Assembly (NCBI RefSeq): GCF_003333265.1
Contig: NZ_QOLB01000136.1
Span: 1-44,467, forward strand
Length of the DNA stretch: 44,467 nt
Direction: 5' to 3'
Source: Candidatus Halocynthiibacter alkanivorans
Lineage (GTDB): Bacteria; Pseudomonadota; Alphaproteobacteria; Rhodobacterales; Rhodobacteraceae
The notes below the pieces were generated by a model that saw only the letters and a list, made by a program, of their open reading frames with translations, made no database searches and was not told the DNA's origin. Shown here piece after piece: positions 1 to 7,957 of this stretch; the stretch's first letter is position 1; each line of letters begins with the position of its first letter. The translations under genes and the position numbers were made by a program.

Positions 1-19
1 GGATGTGTAGAAGAGACAG
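1..19. other. Tn5 mosaic-end (Nextera adapter) remnant at contig edge
   Basis: The first 19 bases match the Tn5 mosaic end AGATGTGTATAAGAGACAG at 17 of 19 positions, with differences at positions 1 and 10. This is the sequence a tagmentation library adds to fragment ends. It is not biological sequence and marks the true end of the assembled DNA. Genomic sequence begins at about base 20. Confidence 0.9.
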
Positions 20-21
20 CC

Positions 22-1050
22 TTGACCATGCGCGATGTGTCTGAGGCCTCCGGGGTCAGCGAAATGACCGTCAGCCGCGTTTTGCGCAACCGGGGCGACG
101 TGTCAGAAGCCACAAGGGCCCGGGTTCTGGAAGCCGCCAGAGTGATGGGCTATGTGCCCAACAAGATCGCCGGCGCCCTGGCCAGCCAGCGGGTAAACCT
201 GGTTGCGGTGATCATCCCGTCCCTGTCCAATATGGTGTTTCCCGAAGTGATGACCGGCATCACCGGCGTGCTGGACAACACCGAGCTGCAGCCGGTGATC
301 GGCATCACCCAGTACCGGCCCGAGCGCGAAGAAAAAGTGCTGTATGAAATGCTGTCCTGGCGGCCCTCCGGGCTGATCATCGCCGGGCTGGAACATTCCG
401 ACGCCTCGCGCGCCATGATCAAAGCCTCCGGCGTGCCCTGTGTTGAGATTATGGATGTGGACGGCACACCTGCGGATGCGGTCGTGGGCATTTCCCACCG
501 CCGGGCCGGGCGCAATATGGCGCTGGCGATCGTCAAGGCGGGCTACCGGCGCATCGGCTTTATGGGCACCAAAATGCCGCTCGACCACCGCGCCCGCAAA
601 CGCTTTGAAGGCTTTACCGAAGCGCTGGCCAAAGAAGGTCTGGAGATCGTGGACCAGGAATTTTATTCCGGCGGCTCCGGCCTTGCCAAGGGGCGTGAAA
701 TGACCGCCGCTATGCTGGAACGCACACCTGACATCGATTTCCTGTATTATTCCAACGACATGATCGGTGCGGGCGGTTTGTTGCATTGCCTCGATGCCGG
801 GCTGAACGTGCCTGGCGACATCGGGCTGGCCGGTTTTAACGGGGTGGAACTGCTCGACGGGCTGCCGCGTCAGCTGGCGACAATGGATGCCTGCCGCAAT
901 GAAATCGGCCGCAAAGCCGCTGAGATCATCGCCAAACGGGTGTCTGAGGGCGGCAGCGGTGGCGAAAGCATCGTGCTGGAGCCCTCGGTGGATTATGGCG
1001 ACACGCTGCGCCTGTCGCGCAAAGGCGTGGCGCAACCGGGCCCCGAATAA
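22..1050 (+). CDS. LacI-family transcriptional regulator, GntR-like (5' truncated)
   Basis: This is a DNA-binding repressor of the LacI/GalR family. The N-terminal helix-turn-helix with hinge helix (about residues 3-50: DVSEASGVSEMTVSRVLRN, then YVPN) is followed by a periplasmic-binding-protein-like effector domain starting near VAVIIPSLSN. The overall pattern, including SLSNMVFPEV and the MLSWRPSGLII block, resembles gluconate repressors GntR; this is family recollection, so the ligand is inferred only. The frame stays open back to base 1 through adapter sequence. The real start therefore lies off the window, and the TTG at 22 is only the first usable codon. A few N-terminal residues are missing. 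No regulated operon is visible because the upstream side is cut off. A 12-bp perfect hairpin follows the stop codon. Confidence 0.88.
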   Translation: MTMRDVSEASGVSEMTVSRVLRNRGDVSEATRARVLEAARVMGYVPNKIAGALASQRVNLVAVIIPSLSNMVFPEVMTGITGVLDNTELQPVIGITQYRPEREEKVLYEMLSWRPSGLIIAGLEHSDASRAMIKASGVPCVEIMDVDGTPADAVVGISHRRAGRNMALAIVKAGYRRIGFMGTKMPLDHRARKRFEGFTEALAKEGLEIVDQEFYSGGSGLAKGREMTAAMLERTPDIDFLYYSNDMIGAGGLLHCLDAGLNVPGDIGLAGFNGVELLDGLPRQLATMDACRNEIGRKAAEIIAKRVSEGGSGGESIVLEPSVDYGDTLRLSRKGVAQPGPE

Positions 1051-1073
1051 AGCGGGCCGGGCGAGATCGGACA

Positions 1074-1100
1074 CACAGGCGGCCCTGCGGGCCGCCTGTG
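1074..1100. terminator. Intergenic hairpin between convergent genes
   Basis: A perfect 12-bp inverted repeat with a 3-base TGC loop (arms 1074-1085 and 1089-1100) lies 23 bases after the LacI-type gene and between two convergent genes. There is no T-tract on either side, so it is a weak candidate for an intrinsic terminator. It may instead stabilise transcript ends. The rest of 1051-1276 shows no gene. Confidence 0.4.
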
Positions 1101-1276
1101 GCCGTCTCAACCGGCAGCAAACGCGCCGGGACATCCGCTTTGCCTGCCTTGCACCAGTAACCGTGAGTGGTCTGCTGGGGGAGGTCTGGTTTAGACAGGT
1201 GAGCGGAATTTATAGTTGGCACCCCGGGCCGACGCAGCGCGCGCAATGCCCGGTGCCAGCAGCGGGTCCGGCGCAG

Positions 1277-1981
1277 CTACAGGCTGTCACCCAGTGCAAA
1301 ATCAACGGCGGCCTGCACGATAACATCAAGACTGTCTGAGACCGGCACTGTGGCCACTATGGATTTGCGCAGCAGGGAGAACTCGGTACAGGCGACCAAA
1401 ATACCGGCGACACCTGCGGCTTCAAGCTCACGCGCAAGCGCATTCAGCCCATCCACCGCGTCCGGCGTCGGTCCACCGGCCTTTACCACCCGGATAATCC
1501 TGAGCAGCGCGTCATCATCCGTGGCGTAAACCGGTTCCATGCCCACCCTGGCCAGCTCCGCTTCAAACAACCGGCTCAAGCGCACCGCCGGGGAGGCCAG
1601 CAGGCCGATCCTGCTGCCCGCAGGCAGCTCTGATGCGAGCTTTTCACAGGTCAGGGATATCATGTTGAGGAAAGGGACCGATATGTCTGTTTCAATGAAA
1701 CCGGCATAGTGATGCGCGGTATTACACGGCATGATCAGCGCTTCAGCGCCGGCGCCTTCCAGATCCCGTGCCATTCTTTGCAGCACAGGTCCGGGGTTTT
1801 CGCCGGTGCCGTGGATCAGTGCGTCGATGCGGGAAGGGACCTGCGGGTTGTTGTCCACGATCATCGGAATGTGATCGCGGTCATCCTGAACCGGTGTCGC
1901 ATCAATGATCTTCTGCATCAGCAGGACCGTGGCCTCCGGTCCCATGCCACCCAGGATTCCTATCTTGCGGGGCGTTGGCAT
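1277..1981 (-). CDS. Aspartate/glutamate racemase family protein
   Basis: This is a 234-residue member of the PLP-independent Asp/Glu racemase (YgeA-like) family, which inverts an alpha carbon using two cysteines. Both catalytic-type cysteines are present: C86 in MPCNTAHH and C198 in VACTEFSLL. The N-terminus IGILGGMGPEAT is the usual first strand and loop. I chose the start at 1981 because GGAGAG lies a few bases upstream; upstream in-frame codons lack this. It lies downstream of the cuyA-like gene in the same direction, 93 bases away, so the two could be cotranscribed. The substrate is unknown: aspartate or glutamate are the default guesses, but the neighbour makes the structurally similar amino acid cysteate worth testing. 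Confidence 0.85.
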   Translation of the reverse strand: MPTPRKIGILGGMGPEATVLLMQKIIDATPVQDDRDHIPMIVDNNPQVPSRIDALIHGTGENPGPVLQRMARDLEGAGAEALIMPCNTAHHYAGFIETDISVPFLNMISLTCEKLASELPAGSRIGLLASPAVRLSRLFEAELARVGMEPVYATDDDALLRIIRVVKAGGPTPDAVDGLNALARELEAAGVAGILVACTEFSLLRKSIVATVPVSDSLDVIVQAAVDFALGDSL

Positions 1982-2074
1982 CAAGCTCTCCATTGTTCGC
2001 TGAAGTTTATCAGGGGCGTGCGATGCGCAATGCCCGGCACTGCGCATCTGCGTGTTTTGACAGGTCAGCCAAGC

Positions 2075-3094
2075 TTAGCTGGCGCCGCGAAGGTGAGAAA
2101 AGTCAAAGACGGAATCGTAACCGAACAGCGCCACGGAGCCGCCGGTGTGAATGAAGACAATGCGTTCGTCTTTGCTGAAGACACCTTTGCGGATCAGATC
2201 GATCAACCCGGCAGCGCCTTTGGCAGAATAGACCGGATCAAGCAGGATGCCCTCCAGTTCGGCAAACATGCGGATGGCCTCAATGCCGCTTTGGGTCGGA
2301 ATGCCATAGCCTTCACCGACATAATCGGTGTTTGCCACCACATCCTCGCGCTGAACAATGCCCGGGCAGCCGAGTTTTTCGGCCGTGGCCAGCGCCAGTT
2401 TGTAGACGTTTTCTTCCTGCAGCGCTTTGGGCGCCCGCACACCGATGCCCAGCAGAGAGATATTGGCGTTGATGGCTTTCAGACCAGTGATCAGCCCCGC
2501 CTGGGTGCCCGCCGAACCGGTCGCATGCACGATATGGTCAATTTTCAGATTGGAATTGTTCACCTGCCCCAACAATTCAAACGCACAGTTAACATAACCC
2601 AGCGCCCCGGTCGGGTTGGAGCCGCCACCGGGGATGATGTAGACCGTCTTGCCGTCCGCCCGCATCTTTTCCGCAACAGCTTCCATTTCGGCAGCCATAT
2701 CGGTGCCGCCCGGAAGAATTTCGGTTGTGGCGCCATGCAGGTGGTCCAGCAGCACGTTGCCGTTGGTATTGTAGTTGGCATTGTCTGAGCCGGTGCGGTC
2801 TTCGAGCAAGATGTGGCACGGGATCCCCAGCTTCGCGGCAAAAGCGGCGGTCTGGCGGGCATGGTTGGATTGGGTCGCACCCTGGGTGATCACCATATCG
2901 GCGCCCTCCAGCTCGGCCTCGGCCATCAGGAACTCGAGCTTGCGCGTTTTGTTGCCGCCGGTTGAGAGGCCGGTGCAGTCGTCCCGTTTGATCCAGATTT
3001 CGGGTCCGCCCAACTCTTTGCTAAGGCGGTCGAGACGTTCCAGCGGGGTCGGCAGATGGGCGATAAAGCGGCGGGGAAAGCGGGCGAGATGCAT
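2075..3094 (-). CDS. cuyA: L-cysteate sulfo-lyase / D-cysteine desulfhydrase family PLP enzyme
   Basis: This 339-residue fold-type II PLP enzyme belongs to the ACC deaminase / D-cysteine desulfhydrase family. The PLP lysine is K49 in [28 protein letters not shown] and the [13 protein letters not shown] phosphate-binding segment follow. From memory it resembles roseobacter CuyA, which splits cysteate into pyruvate, ammonium and sulfite, more than enteric DcyD. That assignment is family recollection, not a computed match. The start at 3094 has AGGAG six bases upstream. A LysR-type regulator is divergent, the arrangement known for cuyR-cuyA, but no sulfite exporter (cuyZ) is adjacent. Instead a racemase-family gene follows. 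D-cysteine desulfhydrase activity remains possible. Confidence 0.85.
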   Translation of the reverse strand: MHLARFPRRFIAHLPTPLERLDRLSKELGGPEIWIKRDDCTGLSTGGNKTRKLEFLMAEAELEGADMVITQGATQSNHARQTAAFAAKLGIPCHILLEDRTGSDNANYNTNGNVLLDHLHGATTEILPGGTDMAAEMEAVAEKMRADGKTVYIIPGGGSNPTGALGYVNCAFELLGQVNNSNLKIDHIVHATGSAGTQAGLITGLKAINANISLLGIGVRAPKALQEENVYKLALATAEKLGCPGIVQREDVVANTDYVGEGYGIPTQSGIEAIRMFAELEGILLDPVYSAKGAAGLIDLIRKGVFSKDERIVFIHTGGSVALFGYDSVFDFSHLRGAS

Positions 3095-3111
3095 GGGAGA
3101 CTCCTGATTTC

Positions 3112-3194
3112 ATGTATGGAGCGCATCATGTTCGCGGGTGATCCGCTGGGCAAGTGCGAAATACTGCGGTAAAGATGCAAGAATGGCATCATGT
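3112..3194. promoter_or_regulatory. Duplicated LysR-type operator between cuyA and its divergent regulator
   Basis: Two 20-base segments, 3112-3131 and 3175-3194, agree at 15 of 20 positions and lie exactly 63 bp apart, six helical turns. Each starts with a T-N11-A LysR-type box with palindromic ends, ATG-x-N7-GCAT, and continues with an identical CATCATGT-type tail (GCATCATGT shared). One copy sits 18 bases upstream of the cuyA start; the other sits just before the regulator start. That position fits autoregulation plus control of cuyA. The function is inferred. Confidence 0.6.
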
Positions 3195-3204
3195 GGGGCG
3201 CACC

Positions 3205-4110
3205 ATGCGACTGGAATGGATTGAAGACATACTGGCGGTGATTGATACCGGATCATTGGCGCGCGCCGCTGACAGGCGTTTGCGCACCCAATCCGCCTTC
3301 AGCAGGAGGCTCAACGCGCTTGAGGCCTACCTGGGAAACCCGCTGTTTGACCGCTCGATAAAACCTTTAAGACCATTGCCGGTGGTGTTTGAGCATGAAG
3401 CCGAATTGCGCGATCTGGCCGAACGGCTCAGACAGATCGAAAAATCTCTTGGCGCCAAATCCGGCAAAAACCGCCGGAAGCTCACCATTGTAAGCCCGCA
3501 GTCTCTGGCCACGACCCACGCCCCGCGCCTTGTTCAGCTCATTCACCATCGCTTTGATATTGGCGTGAATGTGCAATCGTCAGACCGGGACACCTGCATT
3601 ATGGCGCTGCTGTCCGGGGAAGCCGATCTGGGGATTTTTTTCCGGCCCGTTGAAGAAGATAAGATCCTGAGCCGGATTGATGTCGAAGTGGTTTCAATCG
3701 GTGCGGACAGCTTTATTCCCGTCGCAACGCCACAGACCAGGGAACATTTGACCGCCCCGCAAAGCACCTGCCCGGTGATCGCCTATCCCAAGGGGGTCTT
3801 TTTCGGGCAGTTGGTCAATATTCGCCTGATTCCCGAACTGGCGAAAACACACCACCCCGAGGTCGTTGTAGAAAGCGAACTTACCCATGCTGTGCTTCAG
3901 CTTGTGCTGCAGGGGACCGGGATGGGGTGGTTGCCACAATCCCTGGTGCGCGATCACCTGGCAAAAGGGGAGCTGGTCGATCTGAGCGACAGTTTCCCAC
4001 ATGCCGGGTTCCAGGTGGTTCTTGTGCGGGCGGTGCAGTCAAACCGGCCGGATATTGATGAGGTGTGGCAGGCATTGCTGGAGTCTCTGCGCCGGGAGGC
4101 TCTGTCCTAA
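3205..4110 (+). CDS. LysR-family transcriptional regulator (CuyR-like)
   Basis: This 301-residue LysR-type regulator has an N-terminal winged helix-turn-helix (about residues 3-60: WIEDILAVIDTGSLARAADRR then QSAFSRRLNALE), a linker helix, and a substrate-binding effector domain from about residue 90 (KLTIVSPQSLA onward). I chose the ATG at 3205 because LysR proteins begin with MRLEWIED-type sequence and GGGG lies upstream; earlier in-frame codons at 3154 and 3175 would overlap the operator. It is divergent from the cuyA-like gene with 110 bases between starts, the classic LysR arrangement. It is therefore likely to respond to cysteate or a related amino acid. The ligand is inferred from context. 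Confidence 0.9.
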   Translation: MRLEWIEDILAVIDTGSLARAADRRLRTQSAFSRRLNALEAYLGNPLFDRSIKPLRPLPVVFEHEAELRDLAERLRQIEKSLGAKSGKNRRKLTIVSPQSLATTHAPRLVQLIHHRFDIGVNVQSSDRDTCIMALLSGEADLGIFFRPVEEDKILSRIDVEVVSIGADSFIPVATPQTREHLTAPQSTCPVIAYPKGVFFGQLVNIRLIPELAKTHHPEVVVESELTHAVLQLVLQGTGMGWLPQSLVRDHLAKGELVDLSDSFPHAGFQVVLVRAVQSNRPDIDEVWQALLESLRREALS

Positions 4111-4306
4111 AAGCACATTTGCGGCGTTCGGGCCCTGCCAACTGGCCGGGCTGCGCGCAGTTGACCACAGCGACATTGATTAAGAGGTGCAGGTCAGCTG
4201 CTTTCCCGGTTTGCCACCCGGATATGAAACCCGCCCGGGTCTTTCGCGCCGCGTCCCACCCGGTGATAACCAGGTCGCAAAGACAAAAAGAGGGGCTGAA
4301 ATGGAG

Positions 4307-4336
4307 AAAGGCTCAGGCGTTTCCGCCTGAGCCTTT
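4307..4336 (-). terminator. Terminator downstream of tRNA-Lys
   Basis: A perfect 13-bp inverted repeat (4307-4319 and 4324-4336) closes a 4-base loop immediately beyond the 3' end of the tRNA on the minus strand. It ends in TTT followed by CTCCATTT. The region 4111-4306 between the LysR gene and this hairpin shows no gene. Confidence 0.75.
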
Positions 4337-4343
4337 CACAAAG

Positions 4344-4419
4344 TGGTGAGCCGTGATGGGCTCGAACCATCGACCTACTGATTAAAAGTCAGTTGCTCTA
4401 CCAGCTGAGCTAACGGCCC
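4344..4419 (-). tRNA. tRNA-Lys (anticodon TTT)
   Basis: Read on the minus strand, the 76-base cloverleaf begins GGGCCGTTAGCTCAGCTGG, has the anticodon loop CTTTTAA (anticodon TTT, reading AAA/AAG lysine codons), the T arm with GGTTCGAGCCC, and an acceptor stem closing GGGCCGT with ACGGCTC (one G-T pair). Discriminator A and CCA are encoded in the DNA. A promoter lies upstream and a hairpin terminator follows directly. Confidence 0.97.
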
Positions 4420-4460
4420 ACTCTGTAAGGGCGGAAGCAACCTCCCGGCCTGTGTTGGGG

Positions 4461-4489
4461 GGAGTACCGTCGGGGGCCGGGGGCGTCAA
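4461..4489 (-). promoter_or_regulatory. Promoter of tRNA-Lys
   Basis: On the minus strand TTGACG (4484-4489) and TACTCC (4461-4466) are separated by 17 bases. This places a start about 30-35 bases before the mature tRNA 5' end. It is a plausible sigma-70-type promoter, seen by inspection only. Confidence 0.5.
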
Positions 4490-4544
4490 CCGAAAAAGTG
4501 ACTCCATCTGGCAAATTTTTTCCGCAGGGTTTATATGGCGACCT

Positions 4545-5378
4545 ATGCAACAGGATTCTCCCCTTCAGGACCTGGCCTTTCGCAAGATGCACGGGCTGGG
4601 CAACGACTTTATCGTGATTGATTCACGTCATCGCGCCCCGGTGGTCAGCGAAGCGCTGGCGCGCGCTCTGGGCGACCGTAACCGGGGTGTCGGCTTTGAC
4701 CAGCTGGCCGAGATTCGCAGCTCGGATGTGGCGGATATTGATCTGGATTTCTGGAATTCAGACGGCTCCCGCGCCGGCGCCTGTGGCAATGCCACCCGCT
4801 GTGTGGCGCAGCTGATCATGGATGATCTGGGGCTGGACACAATTTCGATCCGCACCGCCCGTGGCACATTACTGGCGGAACGCGCCGGCGATCAGGTGGC
4901 GGTGAATATGGGGCCGCCGCAGCTGCACTGGGATGAGGTGCCTTTGTCGCACCGGCTGGAGGTGGATGACCTGCCGCTGGCGGGCCACCCGGTGGCCGTT
5001 GGCATGGGCAATCCGCATTGCGTGTTTTTTGTCGATGACATCAATGATGTGGATGTGGAGGCCTGGGGCCGTTCGGTGGAAAACGACCCGCTGTTTCCCG
5101 AAGCCACCAATGTGGAATTTGCCGAGGTGCGCAGCCCTGGCGAGATCCGCATGCGGGTCTGGGAACGCGGCACCGGCATCACGCTCGCCTGTGGCTCCGG
5201 CGCCTGCGCCACCGCAGTTGCCGCCAATCTGCGCGGGCTGTCAGAGAAAATAGTGCGCATGGAGGTCGATGGCGGCTGGCTGTTGCTGGACTGGCGCGAA
5301 GATGGTGTCTGGATGACCGGCCCCACCGCGCATGTGTTTGACGCCACCCTCACCGCCGCATTTCTGGAGAGCCTCTGA
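4545..5378 (+). CDS. dapF: Diaminopimelate epimerase
   Basis: DapF interconverts LL- and meso-diaminopimelate, the last step before lysine and the source of the peptidoglycan cross-link residue. The 277-residue product has the N-terminal signature [15 protein letters not shown] and both catalytic cysteines: C80 in [10 protein letters not shown] and C215 in ACGSGACAT. The length is normal for the family. I chose the ATG at 4545, which puts the conserved KMHGLGND about 15 residues in; the earlier open frame runs into the tRNA promoter region. The gene overlaps mtaB by one base (TGATG), so the two are translationally coupled. This dapF-mtaB pairing is common in Rhodobacterales as I recall it. 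Confidence 0.96.
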   Translation: MQQDSPLQDLAFRKMHGLGNDFIVIDSRHRAPVVSEALARALGDRNRGVGFDQLAEIRSSDVADIDLDFWNSDGSRAGACGNATRCVAQLIMDDLGLDTISIRTARGTLLAERAGDQVAVNMGPPQLHWDEVPLSHRLEVDDLPLAGHPVAVGMGNPHCVFFVDDINDVDVEAWGRSVENDPLFPEATNVEFAEVRSPGEIRMRVWERGTGITLACGSGACATAVAANLRGLSEKIVRMEVDGGWLLLDWREDGVWMTGPTAHVFDATLTAAFLESL

Positions 5379-6664
5379 TGCCCGCCGATACCCCTGTGAA
5401 ATCTGCGCTCAAAACCCCCGTTTTTGCCACGCTTGGCTGCCGCCTCAACGCCTATGAGACCGAAGCGATGAAAGAACTGTCGGCCGGGGCCGGCATTGAA
5501 AACACCGTGGTGGTGAACACCTGCGCTGTGACCTCTGAGGCGGTGCGCAAAGCGCGCCAGGAGATTCGCAAGCTGCGGCGCGAACACCCGGACGCCCATA
5601 TGATCGTCACTGGCTGCGCTGCCCAGATCGAGCCGGAGACCTTTGCTGCGATGGAGGAGGTCGATCTGGTGATCGGCAATACCGAAAAAATGCAGCCCGG
5701 CACCTGGCAGGCGATGCAGGGGCCTGATTTTGTCGGTGAGACGGAAAAAATCCAGGTCGATGACATCATGTCGGTGACCGAGACCGCCGGCCATCTGATT
5801 GACGGCTTTGGCACCCGGAGCCGCGCCTATGTGCAGGTGCAAAACGGCTGTGACCACCGCTGTACCTTCTGCATTATCCCCTATGGTCGTGGCAATTCGC
5901 GCTCGGTGCCCGCCGGTGTGGTGGTCGATCAGATCAAACGCCTGGTCGACAAAGGCTATAATGAGGTGGTGCTGACCGGGGTGGATCTGACCTCCTGGGG
6001 GGCGGACCTGCCCGCGACGCCTCAGTTGGGCGATCTGGTGATGCGTATTCTGCGCCTGGTGCCCGATCTGCCACGGCTGCGCATCAGTTCGATCGATTCG
6101 ATTGAGGTCGATGACAATCTGATGGCCGCGATTGCCACTGAGCCCCGCCTGATGCCGCATCTGCACCTGTCTTTGCAGGCGGGCGACAATATGGTGCTGA
6201 AACGGATGAAACGCCGCCATCTGCGCGACGACGCCATCCGCTTTTGTGAAGAAGCGAAAAAGCTACGCCCCGAAATGACCTTTGGCGCCGATATCATCGC
6301 AGGATTCCCCACTGAGACTGACGCGATGTTTGAAAACTCGCTGCGCCTGGTCGAGGAATGCGACCTGACCTGGCTGCATGTGTTCCCCTATTCGGTGCGC
6401 CAGGGCACGCCGGCGGCCAAAATGCCCCAGGTCAACGGTGTGGCAATCAAAGCGCGCGCCGCCCGGCTGCGTGCGGCTGGTGATACCCGCGTCGCGGCGC
6501 ATCTGACGGCGCAACAGGGCCTGACGCACCGCATTCTGATGGAAAATGCGCGTATGGGGCGCACGGAACAGTTTACGGAGGTGCTTTTTGACCGCAACCA
6601 GGTTGAAGGCAGCATTGTCAGCGCCAGAATCACCGGCATGTCAGAGACGCAATTGCTGGTTTAA
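5378..6664 (+). CDS. mtaB: tRNA (N6-threonylcarbamoyladenosine37-C2) methylthiotransferase
   Basis: MtaB is a radical SAM enzyme that adds a methylthio group to t6A37 of tRNAs decoding ANN codons. The 428-residue protein has the N-terminal MTTase domain with cluster cysteines C21 (LGCRLNAYETEA), C49 and C80, then the radical SAM motif CxxxCxxC at C158, C162 and C165 (CDHRCTFCIIPYGRG). The C-terminal TRAM-like region lies near TEQFTEVLFD. The sequence LGCRLNAYE points to MtaB rather than MiaB, though this is a motif judgement. The start codon overlaps the dapF stop. Its product acts on tRNAs, and a lysine tRNA is encoded just upstream, perhaps by coincidence; tRNA-Lys(UUU) is the known MtaB substrate. 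Confidence 0.92.
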   Translation: MPADTPVKSALKTPVFATLGCRLNAYETEAMKELSAGAGIENTVVVNTCAVTSEAVRKARQEIRKLRREHPDAHMIVTGCAAQIEPETFAAMEEVDLVIGNTEKMQPGTWQAMQGPDFVGETEKIQVDDIMSVTETAGHLIDGFGTRSRAYVQVQNGCDHRCTFCIIPYGRGNSRSVPAGVVVDQIKRLVDKGYNEVVLTGVDLTSWGADLPATPQLGDLVMRILRLVPDLPRLRISSIDSIEVDDNLMAAIATEPRLMPHLHLSLQAGDNMVLKRMKRRHLRDDAIRFCEEAKKLRPEMTFGADIIAGFPTETDAMFENSLRLVEECDLTWLHVFPYSVRQGTPAAKMPQVNGVAIKARAARLRAAGDTRVAAHLTAQQGLTHRILMENARMGRTEQFTEVLFDRNQVEGSIVSARITGMSETQLLV

Positions 6665-6666
6665 GA

Positions 6667-6694
6667 TCAGGACCTGTGGATTCCGCACCACTGG
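6667..6694 (+). repeat. Dispersed 28-bp repeat, copy A
   Basis: Beginning two bases after the mtaB stop, this 28-base stretch starts TCAGGACCTGT and ends CTGG. It matches copy B (7652-7679) at 23 of 28 positions and copy C (7879-7906, opposite strand) at 21 of 28. After the 28 bases, copies A and C also share CGCG. Copies A and B lie on either side of the EamA gene in the same orientation. Confidence 0.6.
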
Positions 6695-6742
6695 CGCGGA
6701 TGCGGGGTCATCTCAGTGGTGCCGCCCGCCTGCACCAGGACC

Positions 6743-7636
6743 CTAACGCTGCGCAATTGTGCCGGTGCGCATCGGGCGTTTCAGCGCGATCATCAGCCCG
6801 GCGCTGGTAATCGCAAACACTCCGATCAGCGACCAGGCCCCGGGCACCAGCTGAAAAATCAACATATCAATGGCCAGCGCCCAGATCATGCCGGTGTAAT
6901 CATAAGGCGCCAGCACCGACACCGGCGCCCGCGCCGAGGCTTCCGTGCCGCAAATATGCCCCATGCCGCCCAGAAACCCGGCGCCCAGCAGCGCGGCAAT
7001 CAGCGGGCGGTCCAGTGCCTCCCAGCCCAGGAAATATGACAGCGCCCCGATCAGGCTGGTGAACAGCGCAAAATAAAACGCAATCGCGGCGGGAAACTCG
7101 GTGCGGGTCATTTCTTTGATATGCACCCGCGTCACCGACACAGTCACCGCAAAACCAAGCCCGGCACCGATGCCGATCAGCGTGCCCTGATCGATCTCCG
7201 GCCCGGTGAAACTGCCCGACAGCATCGCCAGCACACCGCCAAAGCCAAGCAGGCAGGCCAGCACAAGCCGGCGCGACAAGTGTTCCCCCAGCACCAGCGC
7301 CGCCACCGGCAGGGTGATGATTGGCGACAGATAGCCCAGCGCCGAAGCGCTGGACACCGGCAGATATGCCAGCGCGGTAAAAGACAATACCATGGTGAAG
7401 GAGCCAAACACTGCCCGTTTAAGATGCATGCCCGGGCGGCGGGTCTGCAGCGCGCGCGGGAAGTCACCGCAGAGCGCCATATAGATCACGATCGGAATCA
7501 GCGCCACAGAGGCGCGCCAGAACATGATCTGCCCAAGCGGCAGCTCCTGCGCCACGATGCGGATACAGGCGGACATGCCGGTCATCAGCAAGCCGCCAAG
7601 AAGCCGCAACAAAATGCCTTTGCTTACCGCTGTCAT
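6743..7636 (-). CDS. EamA/DMT-superfamily transporter
   Basis: This 297-residue inner-membrane protein of the drug/metabolite transporter superfamily has ten predicted hydrophobic segments arranged as two EamA repeats. The characteristic end-of-repeat motifs are visible: SSASALGYLSPIITLPVAALVLGEHLSRR in the first half and PYDYTGMIWALAIDMLIF in the second. The start at 7636 has GGGAGGG upstream. The substrate cannot be told from sequence; relatives export amino acids, metabolites or drugs. It stands alone, convergent with mtaB, and is bracketed by copies of a 28-bp repeat. It resembles the EamA gene at 31105-32028 more than the one at 20319-21200, judged by the second-half motif. Confidence 0.88.
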   Translation of the reverse strand: MTAVSKGILLRLLGGLLMTGMSACIRIVAQELPLGQIMFWRASVALIPIVIYMALCGDFPRALQTRRPGMHLKRAVFGSFTMVLSFTALAYLPVSSASALGYLSPIITLPVAALVLGEHLSRRLVLACLLGFGGVLAMLSGSFTGPEIDQGTLIGIGAGLGFAVTVSVTRVHIKEMTRTEFPAAIAFYFALFTSLIGALSYFLGWEALDRPLIAALLGAGFLGGMGHICGTEASARAPVSVLAPYDYTGMIWALAIDMLIFQLVPGAWSLIGVFAITSAGLMIALKRPMRTGTIAQR

Positions 7637-7651
7637 GCATCCCTCCCAGGG

Positions 7652-7679
7652 TCAGGACCTGTTTATCCTGCACCTCTGG
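7652..7679 (+). repeat. Dispersed 28-bp repeat, copy B
   Basis: Starts TCAGGACCTGT and ends CCTCTGG, lying 15 bases upstream of the EamA start codon. It matches copy C on the other strand at 25 of 28 positions, making an inverted pair across the spacer. Confidence 0.6.
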
Positions 7680-7878
7680 TTTGACAGATTAATTGTGTGA
7701 TCAGGAACAGGGATGCAGGAAAAGGGGTTCATTTTCCAGCCCCCGTGGCGTCCTCGCGCGGAAAAACCGTCATATCCTGAGGGCGCAGTCGCTGCTTCAT
7801 CTTTGTGGCCGGCGCGCCTGATCCCGGAACCGCTATGACCATCGCACACAAAACCTCTGACATATCGCGGCAATCGCG

Positions 7879-7906
7879 CCAGAGGGGCAGGATCAACAGG
7901 GCCTGA
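7879..7906 (-). repeat. Dispersed 28-bp repeat, copy C
   Basis: Read on the minus strand it starts TCAGGCCCTGT and ends CCCTCTGG. It differs from copy B at only three positions. It continues with CGCG, as copy A does. Confidence 0.6.
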
Positions 7907-7957
7907 GCTCAATCAACGGGGCTTGCCAGCAGCAGCGGTTTTGGCCCAGATACAGCC

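Larger units (their letters stand above)
7637..7957. other. Intergenic region with inverted 28-bp repeats
   Basis: This 321-base spacer separates two divergent genes. I see no credible gene in it. It holds two copies of the 28-bp repeat in opposite orientation (7652-7679 and 7879-7906) about 200 bases apart. Promoters for the EamA gene and the GST should lie here, but I could not place them. Confidence 0.5.

Noticed and set aside
103-1134. Long minus-strand open frame opposite the LacI-type gene
   Set aside because: His/Arg/Gly-rich translation with no motif; it is the antisense shadow of a GC-rich gene with clear family motifs.
4892-6220. 442-codon minus-strand open frame opposite dapF and mtaB
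   Set aside because: It spans two well-supported genes and has a His/Gln-rich composition typical of antisense reading in GC-rich DNA.
6743-7636. EamA gene as a transposon cargo
   Set aside because: The flanking 28-bp repeats are suggestive, but there is no transposase, no clear target-site duplication, and base composition looks like its neighbours. Kept only as a finding about the repeats.
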